Origin: an uncultured Ignavibacteria bacterium
Lineage (GTDB): Bacteria > Bacteroidota > Ignavibacteria > Ignavibacteriales > Ignavibacteriaceae
Direction of reading: 5' to 3'
NCBI GenBank assembly: GCA_937996765.1
Contig: CALKUG010000006.1
Span: 1-42,193 of the forward strand
DNA length: 42,193 nt
This document shows positions 1 to 7,530 of the stretch, piece after piece. The translations under genes were made by a program, and so were the position numbers. Position 1 is the first letter of the stretch, and every line of letters begins with the position of its first letter. Under the pieces are notes generated by a model. That model was not told the DNA's origin. It saw only the letters and a program-made list of their open reading frames with translations, and did not search any database.

Positions 1-3000
1 GGTTCACTCTATCGATTCACCGGCTACTCTACGCTCGATGGCCTTTCGCAAAGTTCGGTACTTTCTCTTATTCAAGATAAAACGGGGTATATGTGGTTTG
101 GAACCGGTGATGGACTTAACCGCTTCGATGGCTATTCGTTCAAGGTTTTCACCAATAATAATTCCGTAGAAACATCGATTTCCGATAACGGGATTTCTTC
201 GTTGGCTCTTTCCTCTTCGGGGCGATTATTAATTGGAACTGTTAACGGCTCAGTGAATATATATAACGAACGGACACGTGAATTTAAGGATATTACTTTC
301 CCAACCTTAGAAGATACCATTACTTTTACCACAATGGATTTGGAACAACTTCCGGTCATCTTTACACGTCTTCGTGCTAAATCAATTATTTCTTTAGTTG
401 AAGATAATTTTGGGTTCTATTGGGCAGGTACTCTTAACCAGGGCTTAATTCGTGTAGATCCACGAACCGGAGAAAGCATTCGCTTTTTGGCTTACGGAAC
501 GCAGGGGAAAAACCTGCGGTCAAACAGAATTAAAAAATTACATTTTGATAGACATGGCAATCTATGGATTGGAACCATTATGGGCGGGCTTTCTCTTATT
601 CCTAATTTTGAGCTCTACGCACTTTCTCAGAATTCGGGGCATCAATTCACATTCAAAACATTTGGTGTGCGTGAGGGTTTGCCCATACCTTCTGAAACAA
701 TTATGGATATTGCTTCTGTTGAGAACGAATTGTTATTGGCGAGTTATGGCTCGGGTTTAATTAGATTAAAATACTCTATTGATTTTAAAAATACATCCCT
801 CAGCCAAGTTTTGTTTTCTAACAAACTGCGGCCATTACCATCTGATAATCTACTTACCACAATTCAGCTTGTTCAAAGCGGTGAGTTATGGGTGGGAACC
901 TTTGGTTCCGGTATGATAGCTTACACTCTTTCCGATTCAGAGTATCGCTTTTTTGTGAATGAACCCAACAGTACAAATTCGCTTATCGATAATTATGTCC
1001 TTTCTTCTTACCTGGATAGATCAGGTTTGCTTTGGGTGGGAACACATTTAGGTGCGGGTATTTCAAAAATTGAAAAGACGAAACCAAAATTTAGTGTACT
1101 AAGAGCAGCACCAGGTGGCGAAGGCTCTTTGAACAATAGTATGGTGTGGTCAATTTCTGCAAACGAAACAGAACTTTGGGTGGGAACTTCATCCGGTGGT
1201 TTGAATTTTTTAAATCGCAAAACGGGTGCGTTTTCTTATTTCAAACACAACCCTTCTGATCCCAATTCGCTTAGCGATAACCATATACGTTCTATTAGAA
1301 GAATGAGCAATGGCGCTTTTTGGATAGGCACATTCGGTAAAGGGCTGAACTATTTTAACCCGACAACAAATTCTGTTATTCGCTATACTCATAACCCAGC
1401 TGATTCACTCAGCATATCAGGGCAGCAAGTATTAACGATGGTTCTCGAGGGAGATTCCTTATTATACATAGGTACGTTTGGTGGTGGTTTAGATGTTGCA
1501 CGTATTGATCGGAGGACAGGCAGTCTCCAAATTATCGCGAAATATAAGCATAACCCTAATGACGCTTTCTCACTGAGTGATAACCGCGTGTATGCAATGA
1601 TACGTGATTCTCATGGGTATATGTGGGTAGGAACATTAGGAGGGGGTTTAAACAAGTTCGACCCTGTAAAAAAAACCTTTACTCGCTTTAGGGCAAACAA
1701 TGCAAAAAATTCACTTTCAGATGACAGAATTATTTCATTACATATTGATAGATCGGGTTTTTTGCTTATTGGCACCTTTGGTGGGGGGTTAAATAGGTTC
1801 GATGTACAGAAAAATACCTTCTGGGCTTTTAACGAATCGAATGGCTTTATATGTGATGTAGTTTATGGTGTATTTGATGATAAAAAAGGGAACCTCTGGC
1901 TGAGTACAAATACCGGCATACTTAAAATAAACCCTGACTTAACAACCGTCACTCAGTTTAATGAGCAAGATGGTGTGCAGAGTTTGGAGTTTAGCGGTGG
2001 CGCTTCGTTTGAGGCAGAAAGCGGAGAGTTGTTTTTTGGTGGTATTAATGGACTTAACTTTTTCTACCCTGATAGTGTTATTGAAAACTCATTTATTCCC
2101 CCGGTCGTAATTTCGAATATATCGATTTTTGATAGGGATATTTCGGGCGAAATAGACAGCTTAGTTTTGGATTATGATAAGAATTTTATCAGTTTCGAAA
2201 TAGCTGCTTTGGATTTCTCTCACCCGGAAGAGAACCGATATATCTATACTCTTGAGGGATTAGACAATCGCTGGCTGGAAGTAAATGCTGAGCAGCGCGT
2301 TATTAGTTATACTAACCTGGATCCTGGCACATATACCTTCAGAGTTCGTGGAAGCAATAACGACGGAATATGGAATAATACCGGTAAAGCAATAGTAGTT
2401 ATTATTAATCCGCCTTTTTGGAGAGAGTGGTGGTTTATTCTTTTTGCAACCATTCTGTTTTTGGCCGTCCTCTTTTTGTTATATCGATTCCGAAAATCGA
2501 ATTTTGAACGTCTTGAAGCTTTAAAAACTAAATTAGCAGCAGACCTCCACGATAACGTTGGTGCAGGGCTTACTGAAATTTCTATTCTCAGTGAGTTGGC
2601 AGCCACAAAGCAAGATGACAAAGAGAAACAAAATGAATATCTGCAAACCATTTCACAAAATGCCCGTCACTTAATTGACGGTATGAGTGATATTGTTTTT
2701 GTGGTTAACCCGAGTAGAGATACATTATTCGATCTTATTTCTAAACTAAAAGACTCCTATAGCGATTTTTTAAGTAATGTTGGTATTTCGTTTAAATCAA
2801 CCTCGGTTGAAGAACTACAATCTGTACGTCTGCCAATGGAGGTAAAGCAAAATATCTATCTTATATTCAAAGAGGGATTAAATAATGCTATCAAGCATAG
2901 TGAATGCCAACGGATCACTTTAAATGTTGAAAGAGAAGGGGGATATCTGATTTTACGACTTACAGATGATGGTAAAGGTTTCTCTTCCAAAAAGGAAATC

Positions 3001-3180
3001 AGTGGCAACGGTCTTAAAAATATGGAAACCCGTGCCCGACAAATTGATGCAAAAATTGAAATAAATACTTCACCCTATGGCACTAACATTGTGTTAACGG
3101 CTCCAATAGAACCAAATTCTTTTTTTGTTACTTTAAAGAAGAAGATTAACGAATTGAAAAAAAAGCTCATAAATGATTAA
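1..3180 (+). CDS. Hybrid-type sensor: Reg_prop beta-propeller / Y_Y_Y / histidine kinase (5' end missing)
   Basis: The frame is open from base 1, and the residues before the first Met at 91 already look like propeller repeat, so the gene starts outside the window; 1059 residues are visible. Residues 1 to about 700 are repeated blades with recurring WVGT, GGGLN and SLSDN motifs, as in two-component regulator propellers. A Y_Y_Y domain (about 720-800) and one transmembrane helix (about 806-828) follow. The cytoplasmic kinase is of the HisKA_3 type, with phospho-acceptor His850 in DLHDNVG, an N box around Asn961-962, and ATPase glycine motifs DDGKGF and GNGLKN. The propeller is expected to be periplasmic and to sense a ligand that cannot be deduced here. 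The stop lies inside the response regulator gene downstream (8-base overlap), which indicates a cognate pair. The absence of a fused receiver and AraC domain separates it from classical one-protein hybrid systems. Confidence 0.93.
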   Translation, partial: GSLYRFTGYSTLDGLSQSSVLSLIQDKTGYMWFGTGDGLNRFDGYSFKVFTNNNSVETSISDNGISSLALSSSGRLLIGTVNGSVNIYNERTREFKDITFPTLEDTITFTTMDLEQLPVIFTRLRAKSIISLVEDNFGFYWAGTLNQGLIRVDPRTGESIRFLAYGTQGKNLRSNRIKKLHFDRHGNLWIGTIMGGLSLIPNFELYALSQNSGHQFTFKTFGVREGLPIPSETIMDIASVENELLLASYGSGLIRLKYSIDFKNTSLSQVLFSNKLRPLPSDNLLTTIQLVQSGELWVGTFGSGMIAYTLSDSEYRFFVNEPNSTNSLIDNYVLSSYLDRSGLLWVGTHLGAGISKIEKTKPKFSVLRAAPGGEGSLNNSMVWSISANETELWVGTSSGGLNFLNRKTGAFSYFKHNPSDPNSLSDNHIRSIRRMSNGAFWIGTFGKGLNYFNPTTNSVIRYTHNPADSLSISGQQVLTMVLEGDSLLYIGTFGGGLDVARIDRRTGSLQIIAKYKHNPNDAFSLSDNRVYAMIRDSHGYMWVGTLGGGLNKFDPVKKTFTRFRANNAKNSLSDDRIISLHIDRSGFLLIGTFGGGLNRFDVQKNTFWAFNESNGFICDVVYGVFDDKKGNLWLSTNTGILKINPDLTTVTQFNEQDGVQSLEFSGGASFEAESGELFFGGINGLNFFYPDSVIENSFIPPVVISNISIFDRDISGEIDSLVLDYDKNFISFEIAALDFSHPEENRYIYTLEGLDNRWLEVNAEQRVISYTNLDPGTYTFRVRGSNNDGIWNNTGKAIVVIINPPFWREWWFILFATILFLAVLFLLYRFRKSNFERLEALKTKLAADLHDNVGAGLTEISILSELAATKQDDKEKQNEYLQTISQNARHLIDGMSDIVFVVNPSRDTLFDLISKLKDSYSDFLSNVGISFKSTSVEELQSVRLPMEVKQNIYLIFKEGLNNAIKHSECQRITLNVEREGGYLILRLTDDGKGFSSKKEISGNGLKNMETRARQIDAKIEINTSPYGTNIVLTAPIEPNSFFVTLKKKINELKKKLIND

Positions 3181-3808
3181 CGTTGTAATTGTTGAAGATA
3201 ATCGCATTATACGCGAAGGGTTAGCAACTCTCATAGATTCTACCGAAGGTTATGCCTGTATAGGTAACTTTGGTTCGGGTGAAGACTTCCTCGCTCAATT
3301 ACCAGGCCTTTCTGCGGATGTAGTTTTAATGGATGTTGGGCTGCCCGGGAAAAACGGAATTGATACTCTAAAAGAAGCTAAGGCAGATACCTCCGCCAAT
3401 TTTTTAATGCTTACTGTTTATGAGGACAATGAAGTAATTTTTGATGCACTCTGTGCAGGAGCTTGTGGGTATTTAGTAAAAAAAACTCCTCCCTCCCGTT
3501 TACTTGAAGCTATAAAAGAGGTGTTTGAAGGTGGCTCACCGATGAGCTCTCATATTGCTCGTAAGGTAATAACTGTTTTTCAAAAAAGCCCGGTTGCTGA
3601 AACTGAGTCAACTGATAGCGCCCTCACTACTCGCGAAAGAGATGTACTTGCTCTTTTGGGACAAGGTAATAACTACCAAGAAATTGCTAACTCGCTGTTT
3701 ATTAGCATTGACACCGTGCGACACCACATCCGAAACATCTACAAAAAGCTTCATGTGCACACACAGTCAGAAGCTGTGGCTAAAGCAATACGCAAAGGGC
3801 TCATATAA
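3173..3808 (+). CDS. NarL/FixJ-family response regulator
   Basis: This 211-residue DNA-binding response regulator is the likely partner of the overlapping kinase. The receiver domain (about 1-120) has the acidic pair Glu8/Asp9, phospho-acceptor Asp54 in LMDVGLPG, Thr81 and a conserved Lys at 103-104. A LuxR-type helix-turn-helix occupies about residues 147-211 (LTTRERDVLALL ... EIANSLFIS ... TVRHHIRNIYKKL). It should receive phosphate from His850 of the kinase and bind promoters as a dimer. The ATG overlaps the kinase gene end, consistent with translational coupling. Its regulon cannot be read from the sequence. The candidate RNA gene begins about 60 bases after its stop. Confidence 0.95.
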   Translation: MINVVIVEDNRIIREGLATLIDSTEGYACIGNFGSGEDFLAQLPGLSADVVLMDVGLPGKNGIDTLKEAKADTSANFLMLTVYEDNEVIFDALCAGACGYLVKKTPPSRLLEAIKEVFEGGSPMSSHIARKVITVFQKSPVAETESTDSALTTRERDVLALLGQGNNYQEIANSLFISIDTVRHHIRNIYKKLHVHTQSEAVAKAIRKGLI

Positions 3809-3810
3809 GT

Positions 3811-3834
3811 AAAAAACCGCATAAGTATGCGGTT
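3811..3834 (-). terminator. Intrinsic terminator, probably for the leftward yeeE operon
   Basis: An 8-bp inverted repeat (AACCGCAT/ATGCGGTT, 3815-3834, 4-base loop) is followed on the - strand by a run of Ts (3811-3816). It would stop transcripts running left from the transporter genes, giving a 3' UTR of about 220 bases antisense to the candidate RNA. On the + strand, just after the response regulator stop, the same hairpin lacks a downstream T-run. Confidence 0.6.
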
Positions 3835-3861
3835 GCGTGTTACGATTGTAATGGGTAAATA
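3833..3861 (+). promoter_or_regulatory. Possible sigma-70 promoter for the candidate RNA
   Basis: TTGCGT (3833-3838) and TAAATA (3856-3861) are separated by 17 bases. Each matches consensus at three of six positions. A start about seven bases past the -10 box falls near 3868, two bases before the first paired base of the candidate RNA. The geometry is good but the match is weak. Confidence 0.33.
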
Positions 3862-3867
3862 GCGGTT

Positions 3868-4035
3868 GACACTGAAGGTTTTAAGTGGTGCCCACTTAAC
3901 ACTTGGATAGGACCTGAGAGATTAGCCCCGGAATCATGATTCGCGGCTACTAATTCAAGGGATGAAGAGGTCCTAAACCATAACCAAGAAGATTCAGTGA
4001 TCTGACCAACGGAAACTCCAACCGTTGGTCTTTTT
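3868..4035 (+). ncRNA. Candidate structured small RNA, family not recognised
   Basis: The stretch has no ORF but a nested set of exact helices. P1 pairs 3870-3876 (CACTGAA) with 3993-3999. P2 pairs 3877-3881 with 3975-3979. P3 is a hairpin of 3882-3888 with 3892-3898. P4 pairs 3908-3915 (TAGGACCT) with 3968-3975. P5 is an imperfect arm, ATTAG 3921-3925 with 3950-3954, capped by the palindrome GAATCATGATTC (3931-3942). A strong terminator follows at 4004-4035. P2, P3 and P4 meet in a three-way junction. The size (about 168 nt), closing stem, wide bubble and long terminal arm loosely recall 6S RNA, but no family signature was recognised. The helices are seen directly; transcription is inferred. 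Confidence 0.55.
4004..4035 (+). terminator. Intrinsic terminator of the candidate RNA
   Basis: A perfect 9-bp stem (GACCAACGG 4004-4012 with CCGTTGGTC 4022-4030) with a 9-base loop is followed by five Ts (4031-4035). On the other strand no T-run follows, so it acts on rightward transcripts. It ends directly before the convergent transporter gene stop at 4037. Confidence 0.85.
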
Positions 4036-4036
4036 A

Positions 4037-4456
4037 TTAATGGGGCAGTTTTTCTTTAAAATAGCTATAAATGTAAGCGCCAACTATTCCTCCTATCAAA
4101 GTGAAAAGAGTTGGCCAAACGCCTCCGCCAATTTGCACATAAATTGGTCCGGGGCAGGTTCCTGTTAATGCCCAACCTATTCCAAAAACTACTCCACCAA
4201 AAACTAAGCCCCAGGAGAAAGTCCTTTTGGGAATCTCAATGGTTTCGTTGTCTAATATAGTTTTAGGCTTAAATTTTTTAATCAACCAAACACCTAACAT
4301 TCCGGTTACGATTGCAGAAAGGAATACTAAGAATATGTGTGATTCTTCGAGTGCGAGCATTTTTTCAATACGTTCGTAATTTGCCAAATCACCCAATACT
4401 ATTGCAGCTCCGGTATAAACACCTAATGCCACGTATGCAATTTGCTTTAGTATCAT
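4037..4456 (-). CDS. YeeE/YedE-family transporter, C-terminal half (DUF6691-like)
   Basis: This is a 139-residue membrane protein with about four hydrophobic helices. It corresponds to the second half of the YeeE/YedE (TsuA-like) sulfur-compound transporters. The signature around Cys101, GWALTGTCPGP, is the family's conserved cysteine motif, known in TsuA to handle thiosulfate. The frame is open further upstream, but the start chosen is the ATG at 4456: it overlaps the preceding gene's stop as ATGA, and the upstream residues look unlike a membrane protein N-terminus. Together with the neighbour it should form a two-subunit version of what is a single chain elsewhere. The substrate (thiosulfate or related) is inferred. 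Confidence 0.86.
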   Translation of the reverse strand: MILKQIAYVALGVYTGAAIVLGDLANYERIEKMLALEESHIFLVFLSAIVTGMLGVWLIKKFKPKTILDNETIEIPKRTFSWGLVFGGVVFGIGWALTGTCPGPIYVQIGGGVWPTLFTLIGGIVGAYIYSYFKEKLPH

Positions 4457-4920
4457 AGCAAGCCCATTAAAAAGCGTGTTATAATTGCACTGGTGAAGAA
4501 TGAGGCTATTCCGTAAAATGTAACAAACTGAAATGTTGAAAGCCCTGTAATAGCTGTACCTGCAGTACACCCTCCTGCGTATCTTGCACCAAAACCAATT
4601 AATACTCCCCCTCCAAACAAAAGAGCTACACCTTCAATCGAATAAAATGATTCAGGCAAAAAAAAGAAATTTTGATTGGGAAGTAATAATTGAACTATTG
4701 GTGTTGCAAAAACCAATCCGAGCACAAAAGAGAAATTCCAGAGTTGGGGTTTCCAATCATACTGTAAAAATGGGATATTTTTGGTTGGAAATACTGCAGC
4801 GCAAAAGTGTTGGAACGTTGTAGTAATACGAAACATTTTATTGCCAAAAAGTAACAACAATGGAACGATGAGTCCCAGCATTGGTCCCACAATATACCAA
4901 GGCAAAAAAGGTTCGGGCAT
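4453..4920 (-). CDS. YeeE/YedE-family transporter, N-terminal half
   Basis: This 155-residue integral membrane protein has the hallmark GARYAGGCTAG motif with Cys118, matching the first half of YeeE/YedE sulfur transporters. Hydrophobic segments lie at about 10-27, 62-82, 95-112 and 128-150. It overlaps the second half-gene by four bases (ATGA), consistent with coupled synthesis of a heteromeric pore. It begins only two bases after the NlpC/P60 gene and so appears to be co-transcribed with it and rpoD. Residues 40-60, between the first two helices, are less typical and may be a loop. Confidence 0.88.
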   Translation of the reverse strand: MPEPFLPWYIVGPMLGLIVPLLLLFGNKMFRITTTFQHFCAAVFPTKNIPFLQYDWKPQLWNFSFVLGLVFATPIVQLLLPNQNFFFLPESFYSIEGVALLFGGGVLIGFGARYAGGCTAGTAITGLSTFQFVTFYGIASFFTSAIITRFLMGLL

Positions 4921-4922
4921 AG

Positions 4923-5624
4923 CTACTCGGCTTTATTTGTTAAATAATCATACATTTCAGGTATTCTGCGTCCCCCAATATAACGAGAATCGTAATAGCT
5001 CTCGTTTAATGAGGAAACAATAACACCTTTTTTTGTACTTGCATGTACAAAGTAGTTCCCGTAGAGGTAAATGCCAACATGCCCCGGGTAAGCCCCACGG
5101 CGTGTATTAAAAAACACTAAATCACCAAAACCAAGTTCTTCACGAGAAGTAATAACTTCGCCCTGTGTAAACTGTTCACGTGCGGAGCGGAGCAATTTAC
5201 CACCCATACTCTCTCCATACACACTTAGTGTAAATGCAGAGCAGTCAATGCCTTTAAGCGAATTACCACCGTAACGATATGGGGTATCGAGGTATTTGAT
5301 GATGGTCATTATAAACTTTTCGCGCTTGGTAGCTCTATCCGCATCCATAGTGCTTTCATCTGAGAGAAGCGGTTCAAAAACCATACCTTTTTCGTATGCT
5401 TTTTCTTCGTAACCCTCTGGGTAATCATAGGCCTCTTCTTCTTCTAACAAACTTTCGTCGTTAATAGAAGATGAATCCTCTTGTGTATCAATTACCAAAT
5501 CGTAGCGGGTTTTGATTTCTTCTTCTTCGATGCGAGATGTGCCCGAAAAGCGGTCGGCTGTAGGAGTGCAGCCGGCAAAAAATGCTCCGGCTGCAACTAA
5601 CAATAATAAAAGGATATTCCTCAT
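4923..5624 (-). CDS. NlpC/P60 family peptidoglycan hydrolase, lipoprotein
   Basis: The 233-residue precursor has a lipoprotein signal peptide (hydrophobic stretch from residue 3, lipobox FAGC with Cys19), so it should be lipid-anchored on the periplasmic side. Residues 30-80 are acidic and low in complexity, probably a linker. The NlpC/P60 cysteine peptidase domain (about 103-225) shows catalytic Cys128 in IDCSAF, His182 in PGHVGIYL and His194 in YFVHAST. Such enzymes cut peptide stems of peptidoglycan, typically the D-Glu to diaminopimelate bond. It starts four bases after rpoD. Confidence 0.93.
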   Translation of the reverse strand: MRNILLLLLVAAGAFFAGCTPTADRFSGTSRIEEEEIKTRYDLVIDTQEDSSSINDESLLEEEEAYDYPEGYEEKAYEKGMVFEPLLSDESTMDADRATKREKFIMTIIKYLDTPYRYGGNSLKGIDCSAFTLSVYGESMGGKLLRSAREQFTQGEVITSREELGFGDLVFFNTRRGAYPGHVGIYLYGNYFVHASTKKGVIVSSLNESYYDSRYIGGRRIPEMYDYLTNKAE

Positions 5625-5628
5625 GGCA

Positions 5629-6483
5629 CTATCCGAGATAAGCTTTGAGGTTCTTACTCCTTGATGCGTGTCTTAATCTGCGAATTGCTTTTTCTTTAAT
5701 TTGGCGAACACGCTCACGAGTCAAGTTGAATTTATCCCCAATCTCCTCTAAAGTAAGCGAATGCTCGTTGTTTAATCCAAAATAGAGCCTAATAACCTCT
5801 GCCTCACGCTCGGTTAAAGTAGAGAGAGCTCTCTCTATCTCAAGCTTAAGCGATTCGGACATCAAAATAGAATCGGGTGAAGGTTGCTGATCGTTAACAA
5901 GCACGTCAAGCAGTCTGTTATCTTCACCTTGAGCAAATGGAGCATCCATAGAAACGTGTCTGCCGGATATTTTAAGTGTATCGGCAACTTCGTTAACATC
6001 CATTTCCAATTCTGTTGCCAATTCGGCAGCAGAAGGTTCGCGCTCATACTCTTGCTCGAGTGCGCTATAAGCTTTACCAATTTTATTAAGAGCACCCACC
6101 CTGTTTAAAGGGAGGCGTACTATTCTGGATTGCTCAGCTAATGCTTGCAAAATAGACTGACGAATCCACCACACTGCGTACGATATAAATTTAAAACCAC
6201 GAGTCTCATCAAAGCGTTTTGCTGCTTTAATTAAGCCCAAATTTCCTTCGTTGATAAGGTCACCAAGTGAAAGACCCTGATTTTGGTACTGTTTAGCAAC
6301 ACTTACTACAAAGCGTAAATTAGCTTTAGTTAGCGCCTCGAGAGCACGCTGATCACCGGCTTTAATTTTAATAGCCAAATCAATTTCTTGTTCTGTGTTT
6401 AATAAGCTTACTTTGCCTATCTCTTGCAGATACTTATCGAGTGATTGGCTTTCGCGATTAGTGTATTGTTTTGTAATTCTCAC
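5629..6483 (-). CDS. rpoD: Primary RNA polymerase sigma factor RpoD/SigA
   Basis: This 284-residue sigma-70 factor lacks region 1.1, as the primary sigma of the Bacteroidota/Chlorobiota group does. Region 1.2 covers about 13-45 (SLDKYLQEIGKVSLL). Region 2 follows (NLRFVVSVAKQY, GDLINEGNLGLIKAAKRFD, FISYAVWWIRQSI), then region 3 and region 4.2 with its helix-turn-helix (LTLEEIGDKFNLTRERVRQIKEKAIRRLR). It should recognise TTGACA/TATAAT-like promoters such as the pair found before rpsL. The start is GTG at 6483 with a GAGG upstream. A group 2 sigma is possible but less likely given its close fit to the primary-sigma pattern. Confidence 0.93.
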   Translation of the reverse strand: MRITKQYTNRESQSLDKYLQEIGKVSLLNTEQEIDLAIKIKAGDQRALEALTKANLRFVVSVAKQYQNQGLSLGDLINEGNLGLIKAAKRFDETRGFKFISYAVWWIRQSILQALAEQSRIVRLPLNRVGALNKIGKAYSALEQEYEREPSAAELATELEMDVNEVADTLKISGRHVSMDAPFAQGEDNRLLDVLVNDQQPSPDSILMSESLKLEIERALSTLTEREAEVIRLYFGLNNEHSLTLEEIGDKFNLTRERVRQIKEKAIRRLRHASRSKNLKAYLG

Positions 6484-6513
6484 TTATTCTACCTCACTTT
6501 CTATGAGTTTCAG

Positions 6514-6783
6514 TTATAAACGTGAATGCACGGAATCTACTATACCCACAATTGAAGCATCAACTGGGGCTGAGGAGACCGGCAATGGTATTACCGCTTC
6601 TGTTGCAGTTACATAAAGGACTATTTCACCTGCACCCGCACCAACGGTATCTACTGCAATAATTGGATCGCCAATTTTTTGCAACTCTGCGTTTAATGGT
6701 TCAACTATTAGAAACACGAAACTCTCTAAAGATTCGTATTTTTTCGTTGACCATATATTTCCGATTACTTTTCCTAAATACAT
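6514..6783 (-). CDS. EutN/CcmL family (BMC-P) protein, divergent copy
   Basis: This 89-residue protein has the fold signature of pentameric bacterial-microcompartment vertex proteins: MYLGKVIGNIWSTKK at the N-terminus, AVDTVGAGAGEIV in the middle (about 43-55) and ASIVGIVD near the end. It resembles the gene just upstream, so the pair probably arose by duplication. The usual GSSAR segment after the VGAG loop is replaced (ATEAVIPLP), suggesting a changed pore or interface. No BMC-H or BMC-T shell gene is present in the window, so a shell role is not established. The gap to rpoD is 30 bases. Confidence 0.9.
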   Translation of the reverse strand: MYLGKVIGNIWSTKKYESLESFVFLIVEPLNAELQKIGDPIIAVDTVGAGAGEIVLYVTATEAVIPLPVSSAPVDASIVGIVDSVHSRL

Positions 6784-6807
6784 AGGTAATCATCCTAAGG
6801 ATTAAAC

Positions 6808-6825
6808 CTTCGGTTAAAACCGAAG
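6808..6825 (-). repeat. Inverted repeat between the two BMC-P genes
   Basis: CTTCGGTT and AACCGAAG are separated by two bases, giving a stable hairpin in the 54-base spacer between the paired genes. It lacks a good downstream T-run (GTTTAAT follows on the - strand). It may be an mRNA stabiliser, a processing site or a weak terminator that sets the ratio of the two proteins. Confidence 0.6.
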
Positions 6826-6837
6826 TCATTCGATATG

Positions 6838-7140
6838 TTAAAAATGTTCCGCTCTATCAGTTGTAATTTGCAACGCAGAAACATCAAGTTTATCTACTAT
6901 GCCCATAACAACCGCATCTATGGGTTTATTGTTAGTGAGTGAGGTTTGCCGTGCAGAACTTCCGGTTGCAACCATTACTATCTCACCTTCTCCTGCCCCA
7001 ACGCTATCTACTGCAATAACAAAATTTTCTTTTTGTTTAAGTTGCAAATCAAGCTGCCTTACTATCAGAAACTTTGCTCCTGTGAGGTTTTCATCTTTTT
7101 TTGTTGACCATACAGTTCCAACAACTTTTCCTAAGATCAT
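6838..7140 (-). CDS. EutN/CcmL family (BMC-P) protein, canonical copy
   Basis: The 100-residue protein matches microcompartment vertex proteins closely: MILGKVVGTVWSTKKDENLTG, then VAVDSVGAGEGE-type residues (about 42-54), the GSSARQ motif and DAVVMGIVD. A 15-residue tail follows the domain. Family members form pentamers that cap shell corners in carboxysome-like organelles. Here it sits between a PIN-like gene and its diverged paralogue, in an operon with phosphopentomutase. The ATG is preceded by GAGG, partly within the end of the upstream gene region. Confidence 0.93.
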   Translation of the reverse strand: MILGKVVGTVWSTKKDENLTGAKFLIVRQLDLQLKQKENFVIAVDSVGAGEGEIVMVATGSSARQTSLTNNKPIDAVVMGIVDKLDVSALQITTDRAEHF

Positions 7141-7150
7141 TCATTACCTC

Positions 7151-7528
7151 TTATTTAAACTTTTGAATAGCTATATCAGTTCCTTCATATCGAAGGGGAT
7201 GCTGCGTTATTAATACTAAAGAATTCATTCTTGCCAACACAACCATCAGTTCCTCGCGTAACGCGAGTATTTTGCCCGTTTTGCCTACTTCTAAAGCATA
7301 CCTTCCGGGAATGCCAAGTACTTTGAGTGCGGAAAGTAATTGTTTAATCTTTAACTTCTCTGATTTACTTTCAGTAGAGAGCATCAACTCTGTGGCATTA
7401 AGTACAGAAGTGTAACAAACTCCTGAACTCAGTAATTCAACAAATAGCTCGGCCGAATAACTTCCGGTGAGAAATCCGGATAAAACATCTGTTTCAATGA
7501 GGTATTCCGGCACTATTTTCTTTTGCAC
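7151..7528 (-). CDS. PIN-domain-like protein (VapC-like), possibly degenerate
   Basis: The 125-residue size and pattern fit a PIN-fold nuclease: Asp14 in ETDVLSGFL, Glu47 in SVLNATELML, and a C-terminal strand LVLIT followed by an HPLRY segment. The third acidic residue, normally Asp in a DxxIAA helix 16 residues before the LIT threonine, is Glu92/Glu93 here. Activity is therefore uncertain. The gene begins with GTG two bases after an 82-codon gene, the same size and order as VapB-VapC toxin-antitoxin pairs. The surrounding operon is housekeeping, so an RNA-processing or structural role is also possible. Confidence 0.6.
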   Translation of the reverse strand: MQKKIVPEYLIETDVLSGFLTGSYSAELFVELLSSGVCYTSVLNATELMLSTESKSEKLKIKQLLSALKVLGIPGRYALEVGKTGKILALREELMVVLARMNSLVLITQHPLRYEGTDIAIQKFK

Positions 7529-7530
7529 TA

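Noticed and set aside
91..93. ATG at 91 as start of the sensor kinase
   Set aside because: The frame is open to base 1 and the preceding 30 residues already form propeller sequence (GLSQSSVLSLIQD), so the true start is outside.
1081..1860. DNA repeats in the kinase gene as a possible repeat array
   Set aside because: The repeats are degenerate coding repeats of propeller blades, not a CRISPR or tandem DNA repeat.
2307..2651. 114-codon - strand ORF inside the sensor kinase
   Set aside because: It is opposite the conserved Y_Y_Y, transmembrane and HisKA_3 coding region; no recognisable protein features.
3898..3975. TPP, glycine or guanidine riboswitch suggested by CTGAGA near 3914
   Set aside because: The other conserved elements of those aptamers are missing and no gene follows on the same strand.
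4457..4570. N-terminal extension of the second YeeE half-gene
   Set aside because: The extra 38 residues are Tyr/Asn/Cys-rich and overlap the preceding gene; the ATGA start at 4456 fits better.
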